Source: Burkholderia sp. (GTDB lineage Bacteria > Pseudomonadota > Gammaproteobacteria > Burkholderiales > Burkholderiaceae). Taken from it: 15,332 bases of DNA. A program made the translations under genes and the position numbers. This document shows, piece by piece, positions 7,056 to 14,243 of this stretch. Positions within the stretch are counted from its first letter, which is position 1. Each line of letters begins with the position of its first letter. The notes under the pieces are model-generated. The model saw only the letters and a program-made list of their open reading frames with translations, had not been told where the DNA came from and made no database searches. The stretch is taken from the NCBI GenBank assembly GCA_028292565.1, contig JAQGMD010000211.1, forward strand, positions 1 to 15,332. The letters are read 5' to 3'.

Positions 7056-7451
7056 GCGGAGATGAATGGTCTGTGTGCTCGTACGAACCACTTGGTGTTC
7101 GGAGGGGCCGTCGTTGGTTGGCCGCTCGCCTCGCCGATGTCCTTCAATCACTATCCGTCCATGCTCAACTATGACGCTCCCGTCCTCTTTCTCAATGCCA
7201 CTCAGTTCGACACGAATGATTAATTGATAGTCGTGCTTAGCAGCCTTCAGTGGCACATCCTCTACGGTTGAGGGGTGCGAAAGGGCCGTCAATTCGTCAA
7301 TTTTTTGGTCGGCCGCAACAATCCGTGTGGTCACCTGCCGCACATCCGGATAGCTGCAACGCCGCAAGTCTAGTCTTGCCCAAGCCAGGTCGTCCCTGGC
7401 CTGGCCGAGCAAGCCAAGCGCGGCAATTGCGGCCAGCCCACATGTTTCATG
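7056..7451 (-). pseudogene. Decayed reading frame with weak DUF305-like and Hsp20-like stretches
   Basis: On the minus strand one frame is open from a TGA at 7452-7454 down past 7056. It starts with a hydrophobic run (GLAAIAALGLLGQA) that would make a signal peptide if the frame of the ATG at 7448-7450 were shifted. A helix resembling the end of DUF305 proteins follows (ARLDLRRCSYPDVRQ, then IVAADQKIDEL). After that comes a stretch like the alpha-crystallin core of small heat-shock proteins: YQLIIRVELSGIEKED and then IVIEGHRRGER, roughly 7110-7236. No start codon with a good ribosome-binding site fits, and the frame runs on antisense to the permease gene. I read it as fused or frameshifted remnants. 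Both family resemblances are by eye and weak. Confidence 0.3.
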
Positions 7452-7600
7452 TCACTTGTTTCCTGCTTGCTTCTCGGGTGATTTTCGCTCTGCATTTTTG
7501 CGCCGCGCTTCCAGTGCCTTATCGCCGAACTTGTCTCGCAACCACGGCAAGAGAATGTAGGTCCACACATCCAGCCCTGGGAGACTTTGCCACCCGATAA
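7452..7600 (-). pseudogene. 3' end of an unidentified gene (relic)
   Basis: A minus-strand frame reads IIGWQSLPGLDVWTYILLPW and then a highly charged tail ending in QAGNK and the TGA at 7452-7454, one base before an ATG at 7448-7450. A tail of this kind directly before a start codon suggests the end of one gene in an old operon. It joins the integrase fragment at about 7605 in a different frame. It may be frameshifted integrase sequence (the IG followed by LPGLDV is vaguely right) or another gene; I cannot name it. Confidence 0.25.
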
Positions 7601-7614
7601 TCCGTGAAGAACCT

Positions 7615-7950
7615 TTTTTCAAGCCAGGTGGTAATTTTTCCTCGGGTGCTTGCCTCGCGCTTTGACGCTGTCTTGTTCAGCCACTGCCGCGCGACTGCCT
7701 CAAACGTGTGGGCTGCCGCATCGGCTTTGGCACGGCTGGCATCGCGTTTTGCTTGACTGGGGTCGATGCCTTCGGCCAGCAGCTCGCGCGCCTGATCTCG
7801 CCGTCTTCTGGCCTTGCTGAGGGATACCGCCGGGTAGACGCCGAACGCCAGCGTTTTCTACTTGCCAGAGAACCGGTAACTCATGCGCCAGTATTTCCCC
7901 GCAGCGTTGACGAGCAGGAAAAGACCTTGCCCATCCGTGCGCTTATCACC
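7615..7950 (-). pseudogene. P4-type tyrosine integrase, N-terminal fragment, inactivated
   Basis: Reading the minus strand from 7950, the translation gives TDGQGLFLLVNAAGKYWRMS, then YRFSGK, a TAG stop at 7858-7860, then KTLAFGVYPAVSLSKAR, RELLAEGIDP and REASTRGKITTWLEK to 7615. This is the arm-binding and core-binding start of phage P4-like (DUF4102) integrases, in the right order. The first residues are missing, an internal stop interrupts it, homology is lost after WLEK, and no catalytic R-H-R-Y domain follows, so it cannot be functional. Active relatives insert islands into the 3' ends of tRNA genes, and this one starts about 120 bases from the 3' end of a tRNA-Leu gene, which marks a former integration site. 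Confidence 0.75.
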
Positions 7951-7997
7951 CCTCTTTTTGTTGGTATGTCATGCTACCGCGCGAAACGGCATAGGAC

Positions 7998-8034
7998 AAA
8001 CAAAAACCCGCGAAGCCTTGCGGCATGCGGGTTT
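7998..8034 (-). terminator. Intrinsic terminator of the tRNA-Leu gene
   Basis: AAACCCGC (8004-8011) and GCGGGTTT (8027-8034) form an 8-base-pair stem, with a small inner GCC/GGC stem. Read leftwards it ends in TTTTTGTTT, a classic U-tract. It lies 33 bases beyond the tRNA 3' end on the same strand. Confidence 0.85.
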
Positions 8035-8067
8035 CAGGACATGTGTGGACGTGTTAGAACTAAGAGT

Positions 8068-8160
8068 TGGTGCCCGAGACCGGAATCGAACCGGTACGCC
8101 CGCTATTAACGAAGCGGCGGATTTTAAGTCCGCTGTGTCTACCAATTTCACCACTCGGGC
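8068..8160 (-). tRNA. tRNA-Leu (anticodon TAA), CCA encoded
   Basis: The minus strand folds as a class II tRNA. The acceptor arms are GCCCGAG (8154-8160) and CTCGGGC (8072-8078), with discriminator A at 8071 and an encoded CCA at 8068-8070. The anticodon loop reads CTTAAAA, anticodon TAA. There is a long variable arm and a GGTTCGATTCC T-arm. It decodes UUA and probably UUG. It has its own promoter and terminator. It separates the two unlike halves of the window and is the likely insertion site of the integrase relic. Confidence 0.96.
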
Positions 8161-8168
8161 AGAGTGCA

Positions 8169-8197
8169 AGTATAAACCGCGCGCTGCACAATGAAAA
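8169..8197 (-). promoter_or_regulatory. Promoter of the tRNA-Leu gene
   Basis: On the minus strand TATACT (8169-8174) is a 5-of-6 match to the -10 box, 8 bases before the tRNA. TTTTCA (8192-8197, 4 of 6) sits 17 bases further upstream. The sequence between -10 and tRNA is short, as is usual for tRNA genes. Confidence 0.6.
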
Positions 8198-8516
8198 AAA
8201 GCGCACGCGGCGCTTTCCCGTCAACGGCTTCGCAGTTGCTTCGGCGCCTACCACATCAAGCATTTTGGCCGCGACGATGAACCTGATCGCGCAAAACAGC
8301 TCGGCGGTGCCGAAAGCAGCCCGAACTTTATCACAAAGCAGCCGCAAAACAAATTCGGGCATCGCGCTTGGTGCGAGATGCCTGTCCTGCAGAATTGCAA
8401 CAGCACCCTCACCAATGCGACTAGGTCCGGCGTGTTGTCATCTATGCATAATTCATGGAGGCAATCCGAATGGAGTTCGACGCCAACGGCGCGCAAGCCG
8501 TAGGCCGCCCCGCTTC
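8198..8516. other. Non-coding stretch between tRNA-Leu and the decarboxylase gene
   Basis: 319 bases in which I see no gene, RNA or repeat. The open frames across it have no ribosome-binding site or family features. It must hold the 3' end of the decarboxylase transcript, but no strong terminator hairpin with a T-run stands out. Confidence 0.5.
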
Positions 8517-9122
8517 TCACATAGGTTCAAACCCAAGGTTAGACCGGAAACGGTTCTTGACGTACACCCCGTCACGCGGCGGCAACACGCGTGGCAGATC
8601 ATCCGACCGCACAAGCACCTGCGCGAGACAGCAAGCTTGCCGTGCATTGATCCGCTCGGCCAGCGAGGCGCTGTCGCGACTCTCGTGAATCTCGACCACG
8701 TGGCCGATGCCGCACGCGCGCGCCACCGCCGACAGGCTGGTGCCCAGGCTGCTATGGCTGCGCTGCATGCCGGTTTCGCCGAAATGGCCGTTGTCCAGCA
8801 CTACGACGGTCAGGTTCTTCGGCTGCTGCACACCGATTGTGGACAAACCGCCCAATCCCATCAATTGCTCGCCGTCGCCGGTGATCACCACGACGCTGCG
8901 TGACGGTTGAGCCAGTGCGAGACCAAGGCCGACCATCGCCGCACCGCCCATGGCGCCCCACAGATAAAAGCTTTCCGGACGGTCGCCGGCGGCGAACACG
9001 TCGTACGACGGCGAGCCCAATCCGGTGATGACCAGCGCCTGCGGACACGCGGCAAGCAGCTTCTTGACGAATTCGCGACGGTCGATGGTCGCCGCGGTGA
9101 CAGGCTGATCCGCTTGAGTCAT
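8517..9122 (-). CDS. Thiamine-diphosphate-dependent decarboxylase, beta (PP-domain) subunit
   Basis: A 201-residue protein corresponding to the C-terminal, cofactor-binding half of 2-oxoacid decarboxylases such as sulfopyruvate (ComE) or phosphonopyruvate decarboxylase. The ThDP/Mg motif is clear: GDGEQLMGLGGL from residue 82, then Asp110-Asn111 in VLDNGHFGETG. The SFYLWGAMGGA segment (51-61) is also characteristic. The ATG at 9122 is chosen because GGGAGGGG lies just upstream; the frame is open further, but that part is antisense-like. Its first bases overlap the alpha-subunit stop as ATGA (9119-9122). Together the two chains would remove CO2 from a 2-oxoacid to give an aldehyde. The substrate is unknown; a sulfonate or phosphonate is not implied by the neighbours. 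Confidence 0.85.
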   Translation of the reverse strand: MTQADQPVTAATIDRREFVKKLLAACPQALVITGLGSPSYDVFAAGDRPESFYLWGAMGGAAMVGLGLALAQPSRSVVVITGDGEQLMGLGGLSTIGVQQPKNLTVVVLDNGHFGETGMQRSHSSLGTSLSAVARACGIGHVVEIHESRDSASLAERINARQACCLAQVLVRSDDLPRVLPPRDGVYVKNRFRSNLGFEPM

Positions 9123-9658
9123 TTTGTCCCCTCCCATTTTTTTCTTCCGATCAGGCTTTGCGACAACAGCACAGCAACCGGTTCGCCGCCCTGAAAGGCC
9201 GCGTCGAAACCGGCTTGCACGGTCTCCGCTACTTCTTCCGGCTTCGTCGCGCGCAGCACCGTGACGCCCAACAACTCCAGCGCGCCCTGAGTGGCCTTGC
9301 CCATCGGTCCCTGCCATGGGTTGAACTCGGCCCACTCACCGCGCATCGTAACCAGCGTCAGGAGCGGGAAGCGGCAGTTCTGCATCAGGGACAACATATT
9401 GATGCAGTTGCCGACGCCGCTGCTCTGCATAAGCAGGACCGCGCGCTCGCCTCCGAGCCAGGCGCCGCACACCGTGGCCACGCCCTCTTCTTCCGTAGTC
9501 AGTACGACCCCGCGCATGTCGGGGTCGGCATGCACGCGGCGGATTACATGCGCATGGCCGGCATCCGGAACGTACGCGACCTGGCGCACGCCCCCTTCTT
9601 TAAGAATCGAGAAAATCTCTTCCTGCCAGGTCGGTGCAACTATAGATGCACTAGTCAT
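9119..9658 (-). CDS. Thiamine-diphosphate-dependent decarboxylase, alpha (PYR-domain) subunit
   Basis: A 179-residue protein matching the N-terminal PYR domain of ThDP enzymes in the ComD-like split form. The activating glutamate lies in TTEEEGVATVCGAWLGG (residues 54-70). The MQSSGVGNCINML segment and the 'LVTMRGEWAEFNPWQGPMG' stretch are family-like. It needs the beta subunit encoded directly downstream with a 4-base overlap, which favours equal production. The ATG at 9658 follows a GAGGG element. The gene is divergent from a LysR regulator with 118 bases between the starts, the usual arrangement for control by that regulator. Confidence 0.85.
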   Translation of the reverse strand: MTSASIVAPTWQEEIFSILKEGGVRQVAYVPDAGHAHVIRRVHADPDMRGVVLTTEEEGVATVCGAWLGGERAVLLMQSSGVGNCINMLSLMQNCRFPLLTLVTMRGEWAEFNPWQGPMGKATQGALELLGVTVLRATKPEEVAETVQAGFDAAFQGGEPVAVLLSQSLIGRKKWEGTK

Positions 9659-9691
9659 GAATGAACACCCTCATCGTCAAAATCATGAGCC

Positions 9692-9706
9692 ATCATAAAA
9701 TGCTAT
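9692..9706. promoter_or_regulatory. Possible LysR-type binding site in the divergent promoter region
   Basis: ATCATAAAATGCTAT contains a T-N11-A core with ATA/TAT dyad ends. It lies in the 118-base space between the decarboxylase and LysR genes, the expected place for an autoregulatory LysR box. The dyad is short and AT-rich, so this is a candidate only. Confidence 0.25.
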
Positions 9707-9776
9707 AAAGGCGTGAGTCCAATAACAAAATAGTTGGCGGCAATCAGTTTTCGGCATAGCTGAAAAGGAGACACAT

Positions 9777-10706
9777 TTGGATCTGAAACACCTACGCGCG
9801 CTGCTCGCCGTTGCAGAGACCGGCAACGTGTCGCGCGCAGCAGAGATGCTGCATATCGTGCAGCCGGCGGTGTCGCGACAATTGCGACTGTTGGAAGAAG
9901 ACCTCGGCACCGCGCTATTTGTGCGCGGCCGTCATGGCATGGAGCTGACCGAATCGGGGAAGCTGCTCGTCGAGCGCGCACGCCGCGCACTGCATGAACT
10001 GGATCAGGCGCGAGCGGAAATCGCGCCGGAGCCGGGGGTGGTCACCGGCATCGTTACCGTCGGTTTGTTGCCGAGCACCGAGTTGCTGGCGGCACCGCTG
10101 GTCGAAGCGCTGAAGCGGCAATACCCGAAGCTGACGGTCCGGATCTCCATCGGCTACGCCGGCTATCTGCAGCAATGGCTTGAAAGCGGCGATGTTGATG
10201 TCGCGCTGCTGTACGACCCGAAACCGTCGGCGCTGCTGGAAGTCCAGCCATTGCTGAACGAAACCCTGTACCTGGTCGGGTTGCCGGACGCCGGCTTGCA
10301 CGTAGCGCAACCGGTGCCGTTGCACGACCTGCAGCACCGGCCGATGATTCTGCCGAGCCAACCACACGCGTTGCGCGTGCTGATCGACCATGCGTGCGCG
10401 ACGGCTGGCATCCAGTTATCGATCGCGGCAGAAACCAACGCGATGAGCATTCAAAAAAACCTGGTGAGCAGGGGTCTTGGCTATACGGTGCTGCCGGGCG
10501 TGGCGGTATGGGACGACGTCACGCATGGCCGACTGAGCGCCGCGCCGATCACCGAACCGGACTTGCAGCGGATAATCGTGTTGGCGCTTCCGCTGACACG
10601 ACGCTCGTCCGTCGCAGTGCGCTGCGCCGCGACCGAACTGCGTGCGCAGGTCGAAGCTTCCGTTCAGCGCAACCAGTGGCCGGCAGCGCGATGGTTGGCG
10701 GACTGA
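9777..10706 (+). CDS. LysR-family transcriptional regulator
   Basis: A 309-residue protein of standard length. The N-terminal winged helix-turn-helix is canonical: LKHLRALLAVAETGNVSRAA, then LHIVQPAVSRQLRLLEEDLG, and LFVRG (residues 3-51). The rest is the periplasmic-binding-protein-like effector domain. The start is TTG at 9777, set by AAGGAG at 9765-9770; the frame's first residues (DLKHLRAL) are the normal LysR beginning. It is divergent from the decarboxylase genes and probably activates them in response to a pathway carboxylate while repressing itself. It converges on the quinone oxidoreductase gene with only 14 bases between stop codons. Confidence 0.93.
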   Translation: MDLKHLRALLAVAETGNVSRAAEMLHIVQPAVSRQLRLLEEDLGTALFVRGRHGMELTESGKLLVERARRALHELDQARAEIAPEPGVVTGIVTVGLLPSTELLAAPLVEALKRQYPKLTVRISIGYAGYLQQWLESGDVDVALLYDPKPSALLEVQPLLNETLYLVGLPDAGLHVAQPVPLHDLQHRPMILPSQPHALRVLIDHACATAGIQLSIAAETNAMSIQKNLVSRGLGYTVLPGVAVWDDVTHGRLSAAPITEPDLQRIIVLALPLTRRSSVAVRCAATELRAQVEASVQRNQWPAARWLAD

Positions 10707-10720
10707 GGCTGGTCGCCGCA

Positions 10721-11695
10721 TTACGGGATCAGGATCGACGAGCCGGTCGTGTTGCGTGATTCAAGAGCGCGATGCCCCTGCTCCGCGTCAGCCATTGCAT
10801 AGCGCTGATTGATGTCGACCTTGATCTTCCCCGCCTTCACCATCCTGAACAAGTCGGCTGCCATGCTGTCGAGGTCCTCGCGCCTGGCCGCGTAGTTGGT
10901 GAGCATGGGACGCGTCACGAATAGCGAGCCGCGCGTCGCCAGTTCACCGAGACTCATCGGCGGCACCGGCCCGGACGTGGTGCCGAACGCCACCATCATG
11001 CCCATCGGCGCCAGGCAATCGAGCGATGCGGTAAAGGTGTCCTTGCCGATCGAATCATAGACCACCGGAACGCCTTTGCCGTTGGTAATGTCCCTGACGC
11101 GCTCGACGATATTTTCGTTTTTGTAGTTAATGATATGCGTGCACCCGTGCGCTCTGGCCAGCTCGGCTTTCTCTTCGGAACCGACGGTGCCGATCATTGT
11201 TACTCCCAGCGCTTTCGCCCATTGGCACGCAATCAGCCCGACGCCGCCGGCGGCCGCATGAAACAGAATCGTTTCGCCGCCGCGCAACGGAAACGTGCGA
11301 TTGAACAGATACTGCACGGTCAATCCCTTGAGCGTGATCGCCGCGGCGGTTTCATAATCGATGTCTTCCGGCAGCTTGACCAGGATCGACGCGGGCACGA
11401 TGCGCTCCTGCGCGTATGAGCCGGTTGGGCGCATCGCATAGGACACGCGGTCGCCGGGCTGCAGATGCGTGACGTCCGGGCCCACCTCCTCCACCACGCC
11501 GGCGCCTTCGATCCCCAAACCGGCGGGCAGCGCTTGCGGATACAAGCCGCTGCGGAAATAGACGTCGCTGAAATTCAGTCCGCACGCATGGTTGCGCAGC
11601 CGTACTTCACCCGGCCCGGGATCGCCGACCTCGACATCGACGTACTCCATGACTTCGGGTCCGCCGGTTCGAAATATCCTGATTGCCTTTGGCAT
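10721..11695 (-). CDS. Zinc-independent NADPH:quinone oxidoreductase (MDR superfamily)
   Basis: A 324-residue medium-chain dehydrogenase/reductase of the quinone oxidoreductase type. Visible marks are NFSDVYFRSGLY (41-52), GIEGAGVV (61-68) and the nucleotide-binding AAGGVGLIACQWAKALG beginning at 148. The Cys/His ligands of zinc alcohol dehydrogenases are absent. Members reduce quinones or activated double bonds with NADPH in the cytoplasm. The ATG follows GGAGAC. It lies 42 bases after the SDR gene on the same strand and may be the last gene of that unit. Its exact substrate in this cluster is unknown. Confidence 0.88.
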   Translation of the reverse strand: MPKAIRIFRTGGPEVMEYVDVEVGDPGPGEVRLRNHACGLNFSDVYFRSGLYPQALPAGLGIEGAGVVEEVGPDVTHLQPGDRVSYAMRPTGSYAQERIVPASILVKLPEDIDYETAAAITLKGLTVQYLFNRTFPLRGGETILFHAAAGGVGLIACQWAKALGVTMIGTVGSEEKAELARAHGCTHIINYKNENIVERVRDITNGKGVPVVYDSIGKDTFTASLDCLAPMGMMVAFGTTSGPVPPMSLGELATRGSLFVTRPMLTNYAARREDLDSMAADLFRMVKAGKIKVDINQRYAMADAEQGHRALESRNTTGSSILIP

Positions 11696-11737
11696 CGGTT
11701 TGTCTCCAACTATGAGTATCTGTATGCGCGTACTGCG

Positions 11738-12526
11738 TCAAAACGTGCCGGGATAGGCGCCGCCGTCGAGCACAATGTTTTGTCCCGTCATATACCCGGC
11801 GTGCGCACTGCACAGAAAGGCACATGCTGCCCCAAACTCAGCCACCGTGCCAAAGCGCCGCGCCGGATTCTGTTGACGGCGCGCCTCCATCATTTCCTCC
11901 ACGCTCTTGCCGGCTGCTTTCGCCGGCGCGGACATGGTGGTCTGGAGTCGCCCGGTGTCGAACGGACCGGGAAGCAGGTTGTTGATAGTGACGTTGTGCC
12001 TGACCGTGGTACGCGCCAGACCGGCCACGAATCCGGTCAAGCCGGCGCGCGCTCCATTGGAAAGACCCATGTGTTCGACGGCCGCCTTGGCCGCTGCCGA
12101 GGTGATGTTCACGATCCGTCCGAAACGACGCGCGATCATGCCATCGACCGTCAGTCGCATCAGTTCAATCGGCGTAAGCATGTTCGCATCGAGGGCGGCA
12201 ATCCAGTCGTCGCGGCTCCAGTTGCGGAAATCGCCCGGGGCCGGTCCGCCTGCATTGGTAACGATAATGTCCGGCTGCGGACAAGCGGCAAGTACCCGCG
12301 CGCGGCCATCCGGTGTCGTGATGTCACACGCGACCGCGGTGACCGTGGCACCAGGAGCGGCCACATGGCGCCGAATGTCGTTCATCGCCACGTCCAGCGA
12401 CTCCGCGTTGCGCGCAACCAGCGTGACATGCACGCCTTCCACCGCCAACGCCTCTGCGCAACCGCGCCCTAGCCCTTTGCTCGAACCGCAGACGATGGCA
12501 TGCCTGCCGCGTATGCCCAAGTCCAT
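11738..12526 (-). CDS. SDR-family protein with a non-standard active site
   Basis: A 262-residue Rossmann-fold protein. The dinucleotide motif GSSKGLGRG (14-22), the NAGG segment (91-94) and the C-terminal GQNIVLDGG are those of classical short-chain dehydrogenases. Ser143 (NITSAAAK) is in place, but the catalytic YxxxK expected 13 residues later reads SNGAR: Ser156 replaces Tyr and Arg160 replaces Lys. A subgroup of proteins annotated as 3-oxoacyl-ACP reductases shows similar SNxxRAG sequences, so this looks inherited, not a fresh mutation. The reaction is therefore uncertain. AGAGG precedes the ATG at 12526, and the gene begins 15 bases after the GST gene ends. Confidence 0.85.
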   Translation of the reverse strand: MDLGIRGRHAIVCGSSKGLGRGCAEALAVEGVHVTLVARNAESLDVAMNDIRRHVAAPGATVTAVACDITTPDGRARVLAACPQPDIIVTNAGGPAPGDFRNWSRDDWIAALDANMLTPIELMRLTVDGMIARRFGRIVNITSAAAKAAVEHMGLSNGARAGLTGFVAGLARTTVRHNVTINNLLPGPFDTGRLQTTMSAPAKAAGKSVEEMMEARRQQNPARRFGTVAEFGAACAFLCSAHAGYMTGQNIVLDGGAYPGTF

Positions 12527-12541
12527 TGAAGGCCTCTTCAG

Positions 12542-13156
12542 TCAGGTGGATACGATATTCCTCGGCACGGTCGCCTGTATCGAGCGGCGCTGCGACAACT
12601 CGTCGAACCATGCCGACAGTCCCGGATGTGCATCGCGCCATGCTAAATCTTCGTGGCGAAAATCCAGGTAGCCCAACGCGCACGCGAATGAAATATGCGT
12701 CATGCTGAACGTGTCCGGCAACTGAGTCAGATCCTCCTCGATCGCCGCAACCGCGCTGCGCAATTGACGCCGCGCACGCTCGACGCTCGGCGCATGCTGC
12801 ATGGACTGCGGCCGGCGAAATTCGAGCGTGAGCGCAAGCGCAATCGCAAGCATGTCATCGGCCAACGCCTGCCCGCGCAGGGCGAGCATGCGCGGCATGC
12901 CGGATGCCGGCGTCAGACGCGGGCCGCTGCCGATCTCATCGAAATACTCGCAGATCACCGAGCTGTCGTATAGCGCAGTGCCATCGTCGAGCACCAACGC
13001 CGGGATCTTCCCCACCGGGTTCACTCGCTGCACTTGCTCGAGGTTTGCGTACGAACTGCACTCGACCAGCTCAAGGCGCTCGAACAGCTCTTTCTCGTGC
13101 GCGACTATGCACGCCTTGCGGGCAAAGGGGGAGGATGGCGTATAGATAAGAATCAT
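12542..13156 (-). CDS. Glutathione S-transferase family protein
   Basis: A 204-residue protein with an N-terminal thioredoxin fold and an all-helical C-terminal domain. TPSSPFARK (6-14) holds the usual Ser active-site position near Ser9, NPVGKIPAL (46-54) carries the cis-proline Pro52, and YDSSVICEYFDE (63-74) binds the gamma-glutamyl part of glutathione. Relatives conjugate or isomerise electrophilic intermediates in aromatic or halogenated compound breakdown, or protect against them. It lies in a minus-strand run with the SDR and quinone oxidoreductase genes. The ribosome-binding site before the ATG at 13156 is poor and a GC hairpin lies upstream, so expression may be low or from an internal start. 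Confidence 0.85.
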   Translation of the reverse strand: MILIYTPSSPFARKACIVAHEKELFERLELVECSSYANLEQVQRVNPVGKIPALVLDDGTALYDSSVICEYFDEIGSGPRLTPASGMPRMLALRGQALADDMLAIALALTLEFRRPQSMQHAPSVERARRQLRSAVAAIEEDLTQLPDTFSMTHISFACALGYLDFRHEDLAWRDAHPGLSAWFDELSQRRSIQATVPRNIVST

Positions 13157-13179
13157 AGGCTGGGTCTATTAAACAAAGC

Positions 13180-13208
13180 GGCGCGCGCCGTATGGGGCAG
13201 CGCGCGCC
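13180..13208 (-). terminator. GC hairpin between the Bug and GST genes
   Basis: GGCGCGCGC (13180-13188) and GCGCGCGCC (13200-13208) form a perfect 9-base-pair stem. On the minus strand it follows the Bug stop codon and is followed by GCTTTGTTT, a broken T-run. It probably terminates or attenuates the tctA-bug transcript before the GST gene. Confidence 0.5.
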
Positions 13209-13214
13209 CAACGA

Positions 13215-14243
13215 TTACTTCAGCCTGCCGGACTTCACATAGAAGTCGCGTTCCAGACCGGCCAGGCGATTCAGATGCTCGGCGACTTGCGTCGGTGTGG
13301 TAAACCGTGCGTCCGGCACCGAGCCTACTTTGCGGAATTCAGCCTGCAGCTCGGGATCCTGAATCGCCGCATTGAAGGCCGCCACCAGATAGGCCTTGCG
13401 ATCAGCCGGGATCCCCTTCGGCGCGGTCACCCAGCGGGTTGCGCCCCAGACCACATCCTTGCGGCCCAGCAGTTCGTTCACGGTCGGCACATCCGGCAGG
13501 TACGGCGAGCGCTCGACGCTGGCCACCGCAATCGGCTTGACCTTTTTGGCGTCGAGCATGCTGAGGAATTCAGCGTGGAATCCGATGCTGATGTCAACAT
13601 GGTTGCCCAGCACCGCTGCAATCGCGGGCGCGCCGCCCTGGAACGGGACCTTGAGAAACTTCGCCCCTGTTACCAGCTCGAGCTGGTCGACCATGTATTC
13701 GAATACGCTGTTCGGCACGGTCGCAACGCGGACAGTGCCCGGCTTCTGCTTCGCGAGCTCGACCATGTCCTTGAAACTCTTGTCCTTGTACGGACCGTCG
13801 GTCGACACGATGGCGTTCAGTCCGTCGCTGTTCAGGTAGGCGATCGGTTCAAGGTCGTTCATGGTCCAGCGCCCCTGCGCGCGCAACATCGAGTCGGCGA
13901 AGATCAGGCTGGCCACCACGCCCAGCGTATAGCCGTCGTTCTTGGCCTGGGTCGCCAGGTGCGTGTGGCCGACAATGCCGGCGCCGCCGGTACGATTATT
14001 GATGATCGCCTTTTGTCCGCTCCACTTCTCAAAGTATTTGCCGACATGGCGCGCGCTGACATCGACCGCACCGCCCGCCGGATATACCACCGTCAGCTCG
14101 ATCGGCTGCGACGGAAAATCTTTCGGCTTGAGCTTTGCGATCTGCGCTTTCAGGTCAGCCTCGCTCTGCGCGTTGGCCAGCGGCAGCATCAGCGGCGCCA
14201 TCAGCACCGCTGCAATTACCGAACAAAGTGTTCTGCGTTTCAT
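13215..14243 (-). CDS. Bug/TctC-family periplasmic solute receptor of a tripartite tricarboxylate transporter
   Basis: A 342-residue binding protein with a Sec signal peptide (residues 1-25, cleavage after LANA). A charged linker follows, then the Bug fold with the ligand loop VYPAGGAVD (53-61), a PFQGGAPAIAAVLG segment and the SPYLPDVPTVNELLG stretch typical of the second domain. It captures a carboxylate in the periplasm for the TctA permease encoded directly upstream. The ATG overlaps the tctA stop codon as ATGA (14240-14243), and AAGGAG within the tctA end serves as its ribosome-binding site. It is clearly different from the other Bug protein at 1833, so the two should not share a ligand by default. 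Confidence 0.9.
   Translation of the reverse strand: MKRRTLCSVIAAVLMAPLMLPLANAQSEADLKAQIAKLKPKDFPSQPIELTVVYPAGGAVDVSARHVGKYFEKWSGQKAIINNRTGGAGIVGHTHLATQAKNDGYTLGVVASLIFADSMLRAQGRWTMNDLEPIAYLNSDGLNAIVSTDGPYKDKSFKDMVELAKQKPGTVRVATVPNSVFEYMVDQLELVTGAKFLKVPFQGGAPAIAAVLGNHVDISIGFHAEFLSMLDAKKVKPIAVASVERSPYLPDVPTVNELLGRKDVVWGATRWVTAPKGIPADRKAYLVAAFNAAIQDPELQAEFRKVGSVPDARFTTPTQVAEHLNRLAGLERDFYVKSGRLK

Noticed and set aside
8248..8520. Minus-strand 90-codon frame between the decarboxylase gene and the tRNA
   Set aside because: GTG start without a ribosome-binding site, Cys-rich random-looking composition, and it overlaps the decarboxylase end.
8067..8903. A 278-codon plus-strand open frame running through the tRNA gene and the decarboxylase beta gene
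   Set aside because: It is antisense to a clear tRNA and to a well-supported enzyme gene, has no ribosome-binding site and low-complexity Arg/Ala/His composition typical of shadow frames in GC-rich DNA.
11465..12472. A 335-codon plus-strand open frame opposite the quinone oxidoreductase and SDR genes
   Set aside because: It spans two real genes on the other strand and has shadow-like composition with no recognisable domain.
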